This document shows positions 35,763 through 44,257 of a DNA stretch of 64,000 nucleotides, in pieces. The stretch covers positions 124,001 to 188,000 of the forward strand of contig NZ_QXXQ01000005.1 of the NCBI RefSeq assembly GCF_003570715.1. The letters run 5' to 3'. Under the pieces are notes generated by a model. That model did no database searches. It was not told where the DNA came from and saw nothing but the letters and a program-made list of their open reading frames with translations. Made by a program: the position numbers and the translations under genes. This stretch comes from Gemmobacter lutimaris (lineage in GTDB: Bacteria; Pseudomonadota; Alphaproteobacteria; Rhodobacterales; Rhodobacteraceae). Within the stretch, counting starts at the first letter, position 1. Each line of letters begins with the position of its first letter.

Positions 35763-36086
35763 TCAGCCCGGCACTTCGGTCCGGTCATGCAACCCATAGT
35801 CGCGCCGCACCTCGGCCACACGCAGCCGGTAGGCGGTGAACAGCCCGCTGCGCCCGGCCTGTTGCGCCAGCCGGTGTTCTGTGGTTTCGCGCCATGCGCG
35901 CACCGCATCCTCGTCCCGAAAGAAAGACAGCGAGAGCAGCTTGCCGGGGTCTGTCAAGCTTTGAAACCGCTCCACTCCCAGAAAGCCGTCGATCCCCTCC
36001 AGCAGCGGCCGCAGATCGGCGGCCTTGGCGATGTAGCTATCGCGTGCATCGGGCGCAGGGGTGACCTCGAAGATGACGGCGATCAT
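35763..36086 (-). CDS. antibiotic biosynthesis monooxygenase (ABM) family protein
   Basis: A 107-residue ferredoxin-like alpha+beta barrel protein. MIAVIFEVTPAPDARDSYIAKAA opens the domain, and GFLGVERFQSLTDPGKLLSLSFFRDEDAVRAW is the typical ABM centre. Such proteins act as small oxygenases, haem-degrading enzymes or dimeric domains of unknown role. Here no catalytic residue can be assigned. Its start overlaps the stop of the NIPSNAP gene (ATGA), so the two dimeric-barrel proteins are probably translated together. Confidence 0.8.
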   Translation of the reverse strand: MIAVIFEVTPAPDARDSYIAKAADLRPLLEGIDGFLGVERFQSLTDPGKLLSLSFFRDEDAVRAWRETTEHRLAQQAGRSGLFTAYRLRVAEVRRDYGLHDRTEVPG

Positions 36087-36406
36087 GCGCCGCCCCCGTG
36101 CGGGGCAGAGGCCAGCCGCAGAAAGGTGCGATCTTCGCGCAGGATGAAGCGCTCTTGCTGGGCAAATTCGTAATTTTCACGCCCCAGCGGATCGGCGGCC
36201 AGCCGGGCGCGATAGGCCTCGTATTCTGCCAGCGAGGGGATGTTGTAGATGCCGTAAGCCAGCGTGGACGACCCTTCATGCGGCGCGAAATAGCCGATCA
36301 GATCGGCGCCGCAACGCGGGATCGCCTGCCCCCAGATGCGGGCATAGCTCTCGAACTGGGTCTTCTTCGTAGGGTCGATGTGGTAGCGGATGATACAGGT
36401 CAGCAT
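36083..36406 (-). CDS. NIPSNAP family protein
   Basis: A 107-residue protein of the NIPSNAP dimeric alpha-beta barrel family. MLTCIIRYHIDPTKKTQFESYARIWGQAIPRCG is the typical beginning (Arg/Tyr pattern), followed by LIGYFAPHEGSSTLAYGIYNIPSLAEYEAYR. Function in bacteria is unclear. It is the first gene of a two-gene unit with the ABM protein and is divergent from an ArsR-type regulator, which probably controls it. GGAGGG lies 4 nt before its start. Confidence 0.85.
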   Translation of the reverse strand: MLTCIIRYHIDPTKKTQFESYARIWGQAIPRCGADLIGYFAPHEGSSTLAYGIYNIPSLAEYEAYRARLAADPLGRENYEFAQQERFILREDRTFLRLASAPHGGGA

Positions 36407-36417
36407 GGGACCCTCCT

Positions 36418-36447
36418 TTCACATCCGCTTGTGCCCGATTGTGTGAA
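36418..36447. promoter_or_regulatory. candidate operator between NIPSNAP and ArsR-type genes
   Basis: TTCACA (36418-36423) and TGTGAA (36442-36447) form an inverted repeat in the 82-nt divergent promoter region. Position suggests a binding site for the adjacent regulator. Confidence 0.4.
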
Positions 36448-36488
36448 GGTAATGTTTCGGCCATGATCGAACTGTGGAGGACGCCGTG

Positions 36489-37214
36489 ATGAAAGAAGGT
36501 CCAGACCTCGCCCGCATCGCCGCGCTGATCGGCGAACCGGCGCGCGCCAATATCCTGACCGCGCTGATGGCGGGACGGGCGCTGACGGTGACGGAGCTTG
36601 CAACCGAGGCGGGGGTGACGGTGCAGACCGCCTCGGGCCATCTGGCGCGGCTGGAGGAAGGCGGGCTGGTGGTGCCGCGCCGGTCCGGTCGGCACAAGTA
36701 TTTTGCCCTGCGCGGCGCCGAGGTCGCGCGGGTGCTGGAGGCTTTGCTGGGTCTTGCCGCCGCGCGCGGCCATCTGCGCAGCCGCCCCGGCCCGCGCGAT
36801 CCGTCGCTGCGCGCGGCGCGGGTCTGTTACGATCACATGGCGGGCGAGGCGGGGATACGGCTTTACGACAGCCTGCTGGCGCGCGGCTTCCTTGGCCCGG
36901 CGCCCGAAGGGCTGGCCCTGACCGAGGCAGGCGCGGCTTTCGTGACCGGCTTCGGCATCGACCTTGCCACGCTGCGCGCCGGGCGGCGGCGTGTGCTCTG
37001 CCGCGATTGCCTGGACTGGAGCGAGCGGCGCAGCCATCTGGCCGGGGCGCTGGGCCGCGCGCTGCTCGATCACATGCTGGGTCAGGACTGGCTGCACCGG
37101 GTCGAGGGCAGCCGCGCCTTGCGCTTCACCTCCGCCGGGCGCCGCGCCTTTGACGCGGCCTTTCCGCCCGTGGACCATTGGTTCCCCGAGGGGACGAACC
37201 CTCAGGCCGCGTGA
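36489..37214 (+). CDS. ArsR-type winged-helix transcriptional regulator
   Basis: A 241-residue regulator with an N-terminal ArsR/SmtB-like winged helix ([20 protein letters not shown], then [40 protein letters not shown]). The long C-terminal half is helical, with [16 protein letters not shown]. It belongs to the long ArsR subfamily without the classical metal-binding box. The Cys pair in LCRDCLDW could be a sensor. GGAGG (36476-36480) supports the ATG at 36489. It is divergent from the NIPSNAP/ABM pair and overlaps the 3' end of trpA by 13 nt in convergent orientation. Confidence 0.82.
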   Translation: MKEGPDLARIAALIGEPARANILTALMAGRALTVTELATEAGVTVQTASGHLARLEEGGLVVPRRSGRHKYFALRGAEVARVLEALLGLAAARGHLRSRPGPRDPSLRAARVCYDHMAGEAGIRLYDSLLARGFLGPAPEGLALTEAGAAFVTGFGIDLATLRAGRRRVLCRDCLDWSERRSHLAGALGRALLDHMLGQDWLHRVEGSRALRFTSAGRRAFDAAFPPVDHWFPEGTNPQAA

Positions 37215-37993
37215 GCGCCCGCCGCCAGTGCGGCCACGGTGTTCAGCACCTCGGCCACCGGCTTGCCCGCGCCGATTTCCTTCACGATGGCCGAGCCGAC
37301 GACGCAGCCATCAGCGATGCCGGCGATGGCCTGCGCATTCTCGGGCGTGGAGATGCCGAAGCCCACCACGACCGGCAGATCGGTCGCCGCCTTGATCCGC
37401 GCGACCTCGGGCGCCACATCGGCCGCCTGTGCCGCCGCCGCGCCGGTGATCCCGGTGATCGAGACGTAATAGACGAATCCGCTGGTGTTTTGCAGCACCT
37501 TCGGCAGCCGGCGGTCATCGGTGGTCGGCGTCGCAAGGCGGATGAAGTTCAGCCCGGCGGCCTGCGCGGGCAGGCACAGCTCGCTGTCTTCCTCGGGCGG
37601 CAAGTCCACCACGATCAGCCCGTCGATGCCGGCCTCTTTCGCCTCGGCCAGAAAGCGGTCGACGCCGCGCGAATAGATCGGGTTGTAGTAACCCATCAGC
37701 ACGATAGGTGTCGTCTGGTCGCCCGCGCGGAAAGCGCGCACCATGCCCAGCACCTTGTCCATCGTCATGCCGCCATCCAGCGCGCGCTGGCCTGCAAGCT
37801 GCACCGTCGGGCCATCGGCCATCGGATCGGTGAAGGGCATCCCCAGCTCGATCACATCGACCCCGGCGCCCGGCAGACCCTTCATCACCTCAAGCGAGGT
37901 TTCCGCATTCGGATCCCCCCCCATGATATAGGCGACGAAGGCCTTTTTGCCCTCGGCCTTCAGGGCGGCGAACTTGGCGTCGATCCGGGTCAT
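37202..37993 (-). CDS. trpA: tryptophan synthase alpha subunit
   Basis: A 263-residue TIM-barrel enzyme that cleaves indole-3-glycerol phosphate. Catalytic Glu is in [16 protein letters not shown], and catalytic Asp is in [11 protein letters not shown]. Active-site segments [12 protein letters not shown] and [11 protein letters not shown] follow. The start at 37993 gives the standard [12 protein letters not shown]. It is separated from trpFB by 12.4 kb, as is common in this group, and is followed only by the convergent ArsR-type gene. Confidence 0.97.
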   Translation of the reverse strand: MTRIDAKFAALKAEGKKAFVAYIMGGDPNAETSLEVMKGLPGAGVDVIELGMPFTDPMADGPTVQLAGQRALDGGMTMDKVLGMVRAFRAGDQTTPIVLMGYYNPIYSRGVDRFLAEAKEAGIDGLIVVDLPPEEDSELCLPAQAAGLNFIRLATPTTDDRRLPKVLQNTSGFVYYVSITGITGAAAAQAADVAPEVARIKAATDLPVVVGFGISTPENAQAIAGIADGCVVGSAIVKEIGAGKPVAEVLNTVAALAAGAHAA

Positions 37994-38122
37994 GGCGGTC
38001 CTCTTCTGCACTCCGCTCCGATGTGCCGCGAAGCGGGGCAGAAATCAATGGGGCTTGGGCCGGTGCTTGCGATTCCGCCGTGCAGGCCCTAAGAGCGGGC
38101 GGAGTTTCGAAAGGGGATCGCC

Positions 38123-39220
38123 ATGGGCTTCAGGATGGGCATCGTCGGGCTGCCGAATGTGGGCAAGTCCACGCTCTTCAACGCGCTGACGCGCACCGCT
38201 GCCGCGCAGGCCGCGAACTTCCCCTTCTGCACCATCGAGCCGAATGTGGGCGAGGTGGCGGTGCCCGATCCGCGGCTGGACAAGCTGGCCGCCATTGCCG
38301 GGTCGAAGCAGATCATCCCGACGCGGATGACTTTCGTCGATATTGCCGGTCTGGTGCGCGGTGCATCGAAAGGCGAGGGGTTGGGCAACCAGTTTCTGGC
38401 CAATATTCGCGAATGTGACGCGATTGCCCATGTGCTGCGTTGCTTTGAAGATGGCGACATCACCCATGTTGAGGGCCGCATCGACCCGGTGGCCGATGCC
38501 GAGACCATCGAGACCGAACTGATGCTGGCGGATCTGGAGTCGATCGAACGCCGCCGCGCCAATCTTGCCCGCAAGCTGAAGGGCGGCGACAAGGAATCGG
38601 CCGATCAGGATCGTTTGCTCGCGCTCGCGCAGGTCGCGCTGAACGATGGCAAGCCCGCCCGCAGCGTTCAGGTCGCGGCGGATGACCTGAAGCAATGGCG
38701 GATGCTGCAACTTCTGACTGCGAAGCCGGTGCTTTACGTCTGCAACGTCGAGGAATCGAAGGCCGCAGAGGGCAACAGCCAGTCGGCCCGGGTGGCCGAG
38801 ATGGCGGCGAAGATCGGTGCCGCCTCGGTGGTGATTTCGGCGAAGATCGAGGAAGAGATCAGCCAGTTGCCCGAGGACGAGGCGGCGATGTTCCTTGAGG
38901 AAATGGGCCTGCACGAGGCGGGGTTGGATCGGCTGATCCGTGCGGGTTATCAACTACTTGGCCTGCAAACTTACTTCACCGTCGGCCCGAAGGAGGCGCG
39001 CGCCTGGACCATCACCAAGGGCACACTGGCGCCTGCGGCGGCAGGCGTCATCCATGGCGATTTCGAAAAGGGGTTCATCCGCGCCGAAACCGTTGCCTAT
39101 GACGATTACATCGCCGGCAAGGGCGAGGCGGGCGCGAAAGAGGCGGGCAAGTTCCGCGTCGAGGGCAAGACCTATGAGGTGCAGGACGGTGACGTGCTGC
39201 ACTTCCTGTTCAACGGTTGA
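38123..39220 (+). CDS. ychF: redox-regulated ATPase YchF/OLA1
   Basis: A 365-residue Obg-family P-loop ATPase that associates with ribosomes. G1 is [14 protein letters not shown], switch/G3 is [22 protein letters not shown], and the specificity motif is the NxxE type (CNVEES), which explains ATP rather than GTP use. A coiled-coil insert precedes it, and a C-terminal TGS domain ([26 protein letters not shown]) ends in DVLHFLFN. It stands alone with its own terminator. Confidence 0.96.
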   Translation: MGFRMGIVGLPNVGKSTLFNALTRTAAAQAANFPFCTIEPNVGEVAVPDPRLDKLAAIAGSKQIIPTRMTFVDIAGLVRGASKGEGLGNQFLANIRECDAIAHVLRCFEDGDITHVEGRIDPVADAETIETELMLADLESIERRRANLARKLKGGDKESADQDRLLALAQVALNDGKPARSVQVAADDLKQWRMLQLLTAKPVLYVCNVEESKAAEGNSQSARVAEMAAKIGAASVVISAKIEEEISQLPEDEAAMFLEEMGLHEAGLDRLIRAGYQLLGLQTYFTVGPKEARAWTITKGTLAPAAAGVIHGDFEKGFIRAETVAYDDYIAGKGEAGAKEAGKFRVEGKTYEVQDGDVLHFLFNG

Positions 39221-39244
39221 TCCTGCGCCGCAATGTATGAAAAA

Positions 39245-39280
39245 CAAAAGGACCGCCAGCTTCTGGCGATCCTTTTGCTT
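39245..39280. terminator. bidirectional terminator after ychF
   Basis: CAAAAGGACCGCCAG (39245-39259) pairs with CTGGCGATCCTTTTG (39263-39277), with one mismatch. U-rich on both strands, between the ychF and GNAT 3' ends. Confidence 0.85.
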
Positions 39281-39300
39281 CGAAATGTCGGAATTTGGTG

Positions 39301-40008
39301 TCAGCTACGGCTCAGCAGATAGCATTTCCGCTTGGCATCGAAGCCGGTGATGCGCAGCCCTGCGCTGAAAGCGGCTTGCATCCGCGCCCGGTTCTCCAGC
39401 CGCAGCGCGCGGGCCATATCGGGGGCGCCGGTCAGGAGGTCACCGAAATCGGCAGGGATCTCGATTTCTTCGGCTATCTGATTTGGTGTCAGCGGCTGCC
39501 CTGCCGCCGCCGCGACCACGCGCGGGCTTTGCAGATGCCAGTCCGCCATCAGCCGGTCAGAGGGGGCGCCTTTGTTGATCCCTTCCATCTCGCCGTAATA
39601 ATCCGGCAGATAGGTTTGTGCGGAAGCGGCAAGCCGGTGGATGTTCAGCGCCGCATTGGCAAGTCGCAGCGGATCGTAGGTCCAGCGCACATGGGTAATG
39701 CCCCGCGCCAGACACCAGTCGCGTTGATACCATTTCAGCCGCAGACCCAGCCCCAGACCACGCGCCCGCGCCAGAACGGCCAGCCGGTGCGAATGCTGCA
39801 CGCCCGGCGTCGCGGTGGGGAAGCCGAAGACATAGCCCAGCAGCGTGTCACCCTCGAAAGCCCCGGCGACCAGCCCGCCCTCGTGCTGGATCACCATCAT
39901 CAGATCGGCCGGGTCTTCCTTGTCGCCTTCGCCCCAGACCTGCCGTTGCAATTCTTCCGCCGCACGGAATTCGGACATGCCGGAAAGATCGCGGATTTCC
40001 AGTGTCAT
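39301..40008 (-). CDS. GNAT superfamily protein linked to an N-acylamino-acid racemase
   Basis: A 235-residue protein of the uncharacterised GNAT-like group that often neighbours MenC-type racemases. The N-terminus has EIRDLSGMSEFRAAEELQRQVWG. The acetyl-CoA-site region is HSHRLAVLARARGLGLGLRLKWYQRDWCLARG, followed by VRWTYDPLRLANAALNIHRLAA. Its start overlaps the stop of the racemase gene (ATGA). The pair suggests a pathway in which an amino acid is N-acylated, racemised and then hydrolysed. The acyl donor is unknown. Confidence 0.75.
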   Translation of the reverse strand: MTLEIRDLSGMSEFRAAEELQRQVWGEGDKEDPADLMMVIQHEGGLVAGAFEGDTLLGYVFGFPTATPGVQHSHRLAVLARARGLGLGLRLKWYQRDWCLARGITHVRWTYDPLRLANAALNIHRLAASAQTYLPDYYGEMEGINKGAPSDRLMADWHLQSPRVVAAAAGQPLTPNQIAEEIEIPADFGDLLTGAPDMARALRLENRARMQAAFSAGLRITGFDAKRKCYLLSRS

Positions 40009-41117
40009 GGGCGGAACTCCTCTGGCGTATCGGAAACACGGTTCAGGAAGTCACGATCAAGCGTGACGCCGATACCCGCGCCTTCGCGCGGCACGGCCAT
40101 GTAGCCTGCCTCGGTTTCCAGCTTCTGTTCGATGATGTCGCGGTGGAAATAGCGGCTGGCCGAGGAGACGTCACCGGGTTTGGTAAAATTCGGTAGCGTG
40201 GACAGGTGGATATTATGCGCCCGCCCGATGCCGCTTTCCAGCATGCCGCCGCACCAGACCGGCACGTTGAAGGCCGCGCTCAGGTCATGGATGCGCAGGC
40301 TTTCGATATAGCCGCCCGACCGTCCGACCTTGATGTTGATGACCCGCGCCGCATCGGTTTGCAGGGCCTTGCGGCAATCCTGCACGGTGCGGATGCTTTC
40401 ATCCAGACAGATCGGCGTGCGCAGACGGGCTTGCAGCGTAGCGTGATCGTGGAGGTCGCTCCAGGCCAGCGGCTGTTCGATATAGTCAAGATCGAAGGCA
40501 TCCATCTGCTGAAGCAGCGCCGTATCGGCCAGCGAATAGCAGGAATTTGCATCGACGGTCAGATGGGCGCCGGGAAACTCCTGCCGCGCGGCACGCAAAA
40601 GCGCGAGGTCGTGTCCCGGTTTCACCTTCAGCTTGATCCGGCGATAGCCCTGATCCAGATGAGCCGCGATGCGGTTCATGGTTTCGTCGATCGGCCCGAT
40701 GCCCAGCGACACCCCGACCTCGACACTGTTGCCCGCGCCGCCCAGCACATCGGCCAGTGGCAGGCCCAGCGATTTCGCCCACAGATCCCAGACCGCCATT
40801 TCCAGCGTGGCAATCGCCATGCGATGCCCGCGCCAGGGCGCGATCAGCGGCGTGATCGCCTGCGGATTGGCCAGCCGCCGCCCCAGAACGCCGGGGATCA
40901 GCACCGTGCGCAGCAGTGCCAGCGCGCCGGGCAGGCTTTCGTCCAGATAGTCGGGTAAGGGGTCCATCACCCCTTCGGCATAGCCCTCGATGCCATTCGC
41001 ACGAAGCGTCAGCAACGGGAACAGTTTTTCCGTCATGGTGCCCGTGGAGATGGTGAAGGGCGTCACGAGGGGCAGGCGCACAAGGCGCAATTCGGCACTG
41101 TCGATTGTCAGGGACAT
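40005..41117 (-). CDS. enolase-superfamily o-succinylbenzoate synthase / N-acylamino-acid racemase
   Basis: A 370-residue MenC/NSAR-type enzyme. An N-terminal capping domain precedes the barrel, which has the acid/base pair KxK (Lys162 and Lys164 in IKLKVKPG), metal ligands in LTVDANS, YIEQPL and CLDES, and the second catalytic Lys in VINIKVGRSGG. No menaquinone genes are near, and a GNAT gene is coupled to it, so N-succinyl- or N-acyl-amino-acid racemase activity is more likely than OSB synthesis. The start at 41117 gives the family N-terminus. The longer frame upstream is unsupported. Confidence 0.82.
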   Translation of the reverse strand: MSLTIDSAELRLVRLPLVTPFTISTGTMTEKLFPLLTLRANGIEGYAEGVMDPLPDYLDESLPGALALLRTVLIPGVLGRRLANPQAITPLIAPWRGHRMAIATLEMAVWDLWAKSLGLPLADVLGGAGNSVEVGVSLGIGPIDETMNRIAAHLDQGYRRIKLKVKPGHDLALLRAARQEFPGAHLTVDANSCYSLADTALLQQMDAFDLDYIEQPLAWSDLHDHATLQARLRTPICLDESIRTVQDCRKALQTDAARVINIKVGRSGGYIESLRIHDLSAAFNVPVWCGGMLESGIGRAHNIHLSTLPNFTKPGDVSSASRYFHRDIIEQKLETEAGYMAVPREGAGIGVTLDRDFLNRVSDTPEEFRP

Positions 41118-41298
41118 GGGTTCGCTCGGTTCGGGTCGGCGCAGTCTTCGGGCGTAGCGCGGGGGCGTCAAGCGCGCCGCGACGCTTTGCCACTCTTTTC
41201 GGGCAGAACGCCGTGTCAGCGGTTGATGCGGATCAATGCGCCGCTCGCGCCGCCGTGATCGGGTGGCTGCGAACGCGCCGGATGACAAGAGGCATGTA

Positions 41299-41478
41299 AT
41301 GAACCGTCTGATGATGATCATCTTCTCCATGGCGTCTACCTCGCTCATGGGTATCGGGATTGTCGCCGCCCTGACCATGGGACTGGTGACGCTGAAAGCC
41401 ATTCTGGTGGCTGCGGCGGTCGGCTTTGTTGTGGCGATCCCGGTCAGCTGGCTTGTCGCCCGACAGATCGAAGGCTGA
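41299..41478 (+). CDS. small two-helix membrane protein
   Basis: A 59-residue protein with two hydrophobic helices (about residues 5-26 and 31-53) joined by a short turn and ending in ARQIEG. No known domain. An AAGAGG site about 8 nt upstream supports the start at 41299. It lies between the racemase operon (divergent) and the cytochrome b561 gene (same strand, 85 nt). Small conserved proteins of this shape occur widely in the Rhodobacteraceae. The function is unknown. Confidence 0.6.
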   Translation: MNRLMMIIFSMASTSLMGIGIVAALTMGLVTLKAILVAAAVGFVVAIPVSWLVARQIEG

Positions 41479-41563
41479 GCCGCGACGGAAACGCATGAAG
41501 CTGGCGTATCATGGGCTGTAAACAGTGCCATGGCGCCATGGCCGCAACACCCCGGAGTATCCC

Positions 41564-42049
41564 ATGCCCAAAGGCTATTCCCGCAGCCAGATCGTGCTGC
41601 ACTGGCTGACCCTTGCCGTGATTGCGTGGCAGTTCATAGGCCACGACGCGATTTCCGCCGCGTGGCGCAGCCTGCGACAGGGGGGCAGCCCGGCCTTTGA
41701 TCCTCTGGTTGCCGGCCATGTGGCTGGTGGCATCGCAGTGCTGGTTTTCGCGGTGTGGCGGATCGTGTTGCATCGCCGCCGCGGCGCGCCTGCGCCGATC
41801 GAGGGCGGCCCGGCGATCCTTCGCCCGCTGGCCAAACTGGTCCATGCCGGGCTTTATGTGGCGATGATTGCCCTTGCGGTGACCGGCGGCATGGTATGGT
41901 TTGGCGGCATTGCCAGCGCGGCCGAGGTACATGAAGTGCTGAAAGCCGTGCTGCTGGGGCTGATCGCCCTGCATGTGGCGGGTGCGCTGTGGCATCAGTT
42001 CGTGTTGCGGGACGGGCTGATGCAGCGCATGGCCCGCCCGCCAGAGTAA
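41564..42049 (+). CDS. cytochrome b561 family protein
   Basis: A 161-residue inner-membrane di-haem b-type cytochrome with four hydrophobic helices. Likely haem ligands are His in QIVLHWLTL, GHVAGGIAV, KLVHAGLYVAM and IALHVAGALWHQFV. It should transfer electrons between quinone and a periplasmic partner. The start at 41564 follows CCGGAG and gives the family beginning (YSRSQIVLHWL). It is convergent with the alpha/beta hydrolase gene. Confidence 0.87.
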   Translation: MPKGYSRSQIVLHWLTLAVIAWQFIGHDAISAAWRSLRQGGSPAFDPLVAGHVAGGIAVLVFAVWRIVLHRRRGAPAPIEGGPAILRPLAKLVHAGLYVAMIALAVTGGMVWFGGIASAAEVHEVLKAVLLGLIALHVAGALWHQFVLRDGLMQRMARPPE

Positions 42050-42055
42050 GCGCGT

Positions 42056-42829
42056 TCAGGCGTCGAGGAACACTTTCAGCGTCTCTTCGAACTCGCGCGG
42101 CTTGTCGGCGTGCAGCCAGTGCCCGGCCCCCGGCAGCTTGGCGAAATGCGCGTTGGGAAACAACGCGCGGATCGCCGGGCGGTAGTCCGGCTTCACATAA
42201 TGGCTGTCGCCCCCTGTCAGGAACAGGGTTGGCCCGTCGAATTGCCCTGTCGGATCGGGCCAGCCCACAATCTTGGGCATCTCCGCCTCAAGAACATCTA
42301 GGTTCAACCGCCAGCGCGGTCCGCCTTCGGCCTTCAGGTCCAGGGATTGCAGGAAAAAGGCGCGCAGCGGTGCCTCGGGCACGGTTTCCGCAAGCCTGCG
42401 GTCAGCCTCGCCGCGTGTGGCAAGGTCGTTCAGATTCAGCCCACGCATCGCAGTGATGTATTGCGTCTGGTCATGCGCATAGGGCACGGGTGCGATGTCA
42501 GCCACTACCAGCCGCCGCACCAGGCCCGGATGGGTCAGCGCCAGCATCATGGATGCCTTGCCCCCCATCGAATGCCCGATCACATCGGCCTGCCCGCCAT
42601 GCGCCGCGATCACCTCGGCCAGATCGGCGGCCATGTCGGGGTAGCTGTGGGTCGGGAAACGCGGGCTTTCACCATGATTTCGCATATCCACCGCCAGCAC
42701 CGTGCGCCGTTCCGACAGGCGGCGGGCGATGACGTTCCAGTTCCGCGCCGAGCCGTAAAGCCCGTGCACAATAAGGATGGGCGGCAGGTCCGAGGCGGTT
42801 ACGGCGGGGTAATGGATCGTGTTCAGCAT
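42056..42829 (-). CDS. alpha/beta fold hydrolase (YbfF-like)
   Basis: A 257-residue esterase-type enzyme. The oxyanion region is IVHGLYGSARNW, the nucleophile elbow is VIGHSMGGKAS, an acid residue lies in LFLTGGDSHYV, and the catalytic His is in LPGAGHWLHADKP. Overall it is close to the YbfF acyl-CoA esterase branch. The natural substrate is unknown. The start at 42829 gives MLNTIHYPAV. A much longer frame upstream crosses other genes and was rejected. Confidence 0.87.
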   Translation of the reverse strand: MLNTIHYPAVTASDLPPILIVHGLYGSARNWNVIARRLSERRTVLAVDMRNHGESPRFPTHSYPDMAADLAEVIAAHGGQADVIGHSMGGKASMMLALTHPGLVRRLVVADIAPVPYAHDQTQYITAMRGLNLNDLATRGEADRRLAETVPEAPLRAFFLQSLDLKAEGGPRWRLNLDVLEAEMPKIVGWPDPTGQFDGPTLFLTGGDSHYVKPDYRPAIRALFPNAHFAKLPGAGHWLHADKPREFEETLKVFLDA

Positions 42830-42949
42830 GGCACAGAAATAACCGAGCCTTCCTGCGGCCGCCAGAGCGGTTGATGCCTTGCGCCTGCAAGCGTAATCTG
42901 CCGCGCAAGGGCGGTGCCAGACCGCCGGGCAAGGGCAGACGAGGCACAG

Positions 42950-43321
42950 ATGGGCGCGATTACCATTCAGCAGATGGCAGACCGGGTTGCGGGGCTGATG
43001 GAGGACCGGCTGCGCATCAAGGGCAATGGTCTGGCAGAGAAACTGGGCCGCGGCGGGCGTCGCCTGCCGCGCAAGGTCCGGGTCGCTGCGGAGCGGCTGG
43101 CCGAGGCGGCGCATATGTCGCAAAACCCGAAGCTTCTGTTGCAGGTGGACGAAGGCGAGGTGGCTGAAGCCTATGACATCTGCCTCCGCCATCTGTCGCC
43201 GCTGGGGGCGTCGGCCCGCCGCAAGGGCGCGATGATGTCGATCTTTGCGCAGGTGGCCTTCGGTCTTATCGTTGTGGCCGGGCTGGTTGTGCTGGTTCTG
43301 AAGATGCGCGGGCTGATGTAG
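42950..43321 (+). CDS. hypothetical protein with C-terminal transmembrane anchor
   Basis: A 123-residue protein. The N-terminal two-thirds is basic and helical (QQMADRVAGLMEDRLRIKG, then GRGGRRLPRKVRVAAERLAEAA), and one transmembrane helix lies at about residues 95-117 (MSIFAQVAFGLIVVAGLVVLVL), giving a tail-anchored layout. I recognise no domain, but similar proteins are conserved in Rhodobacteraceae. Its last 56 nt overlap the 3' end of the DUF817 gene on the opposite strand. It is divergent from the hydrolase gene. Confidence 0.65.
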   Translation: MGAITIQQMADRVAGLMEDRLRIKGNGLAEKLGRGGRRLPRKVRVAAERLAEAAHMSQNPKLLLQVDEGEVAEAYDICLRHLSPLGASARRKGAMMSIFAQVAFGLIVVAGLVVLVLKMRGLM

Positions 43322-44162
43322 GGGGCGGCGACTGCGGATACAGGGCGGAGCGGCTGACCAGCGTAACCGTGACGAAAGCGACGTAAAGCAGCAGATACCA
43401 AGAGCCCAGCTTCGCAAAGCTGACGATCTGGCCCGCGACCTGGCCGGAATAGAGCCAGGTTCCCGTGGCCGTTCCGATGTTCTCGGCGAGCCAGAGCGCC
43501 AGGCTCGACAGAAAAGCCGCCACCGGCAGCGGCATCCACCAGTCGCGGTCCGAGATGCGGAACCAGATTCGCGTGCGCGCAAACAGCAGCACGGATCCAG
43601 CGAAAAGCGCGACCCGGATGTCGGGCAGGAAATGATGCGCGAAGAAATTCACATAGATGGCCAGCGCAAACACCACGGTCAGCCAGAACGGCGGATAGGG
43701 GGCAAAGCGCATGTCGAACAGCCGGATGACCCGCGCCATGTAGCTGCCGACACTGGCATACATGAACCCGGAAAACAGTGGCACGCCCCAGAGCTTGAAC
43801 AGGCCTGGCTCGGGGTAGGACCATGATCCGGCGCCGACCTTGAACCATTCCATCGCGGTGCCTGTCAGGTGAAACAGCAGGATGACGCGGGCTTCCTCCC
43901 ATGTCTCCAGCCCTTTCCACAGAAATATGGCCTGCGTGGCGACGGCAAACAGGAACAGCGCGTCATAGCGATGCAGGGCCCAGTCAGGCGACCAGATCGC
44001 ACGGGTGGCGAGAATGGCGATCAGCAGCAGGCCGCCAAACAGGCAAGCCCAGCCCTGTTTCAGAACGAACATCACAAGTTCGGCCAGACCGAACGGCAGC
44101 CGTGCGCGCGCCCAGTCGCCAAGACGGCGTTCCAGCCGGGTGCTGTGCGGGGCATGGGGCAT
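43266..44162 (-). CDS. DUF817 family integral membrane protein
   Basis: A 298-residue protein with about eight transmembrane segments. DUF817 marks are LAELVMFVLKQGWACLFGG, FLWKGLETWEEARVILLFHLTGTAMEWFKVGAGSWSYPE, VPLFSGFMYASVGSYMARVIRLFDMRF and NFFAHHFLPDIR. Function is unknown. The conserved His and Glu inside membranes could point to an enzymatic or transport role. The ATG at 44162 was chosen over a TTG 33 nt upstream. It follows glyA on the same strand after two hairpins. Confidence 0.82.
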   Translation of the reverse strand: MPHAPHSTRLERRLGDWARARLPFGLAELVMFVLKQGWACLFGGLLLIAILATRAIWSPDWALHRYDALFLFAVATQAIFLWKGLETWEEARVILLFHLTGTAMEWFKVGAGSWSYPEPGLFKLWGVPLFSGFMYASVGSYMARVIRLFDMRFAPYPPFWLTVVFALAIYVNFFAHHFLPDIRVALFAGSVLLFARTRIWFRISDRDWWMPLPVAAFLSSLALWLAENIGTATGTWLYSGQVAGQIVSFAKLGSWYLLLYVAFVTVTLVSRSALYPQSPPPTSARASSEPAQPARPQR

Positions 44163-44226
44163 CGGGATTACTCGGAACGCCGGGTCAGGAGGCAAAACTT
44201 TTCAGGAAAGTTTTTGCAAGAAATTC

Positions 44227-44252
44227 GGGGCCCCGGCGTGCCGGGGCCCCGC
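44227..44252 (-). terminator. glyA terminator
   Basis: GGGGCCCCGGC and GCCGGGGCCCC form a very stable hairpin right after the glyA stop, followed on that strand by AATTTC. A second, A/T-rich hairpin (44192-44217) comes next, before the DUF817 gene. Confidence 0.75.
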
Positions 44253-44257
44253 GCCGG

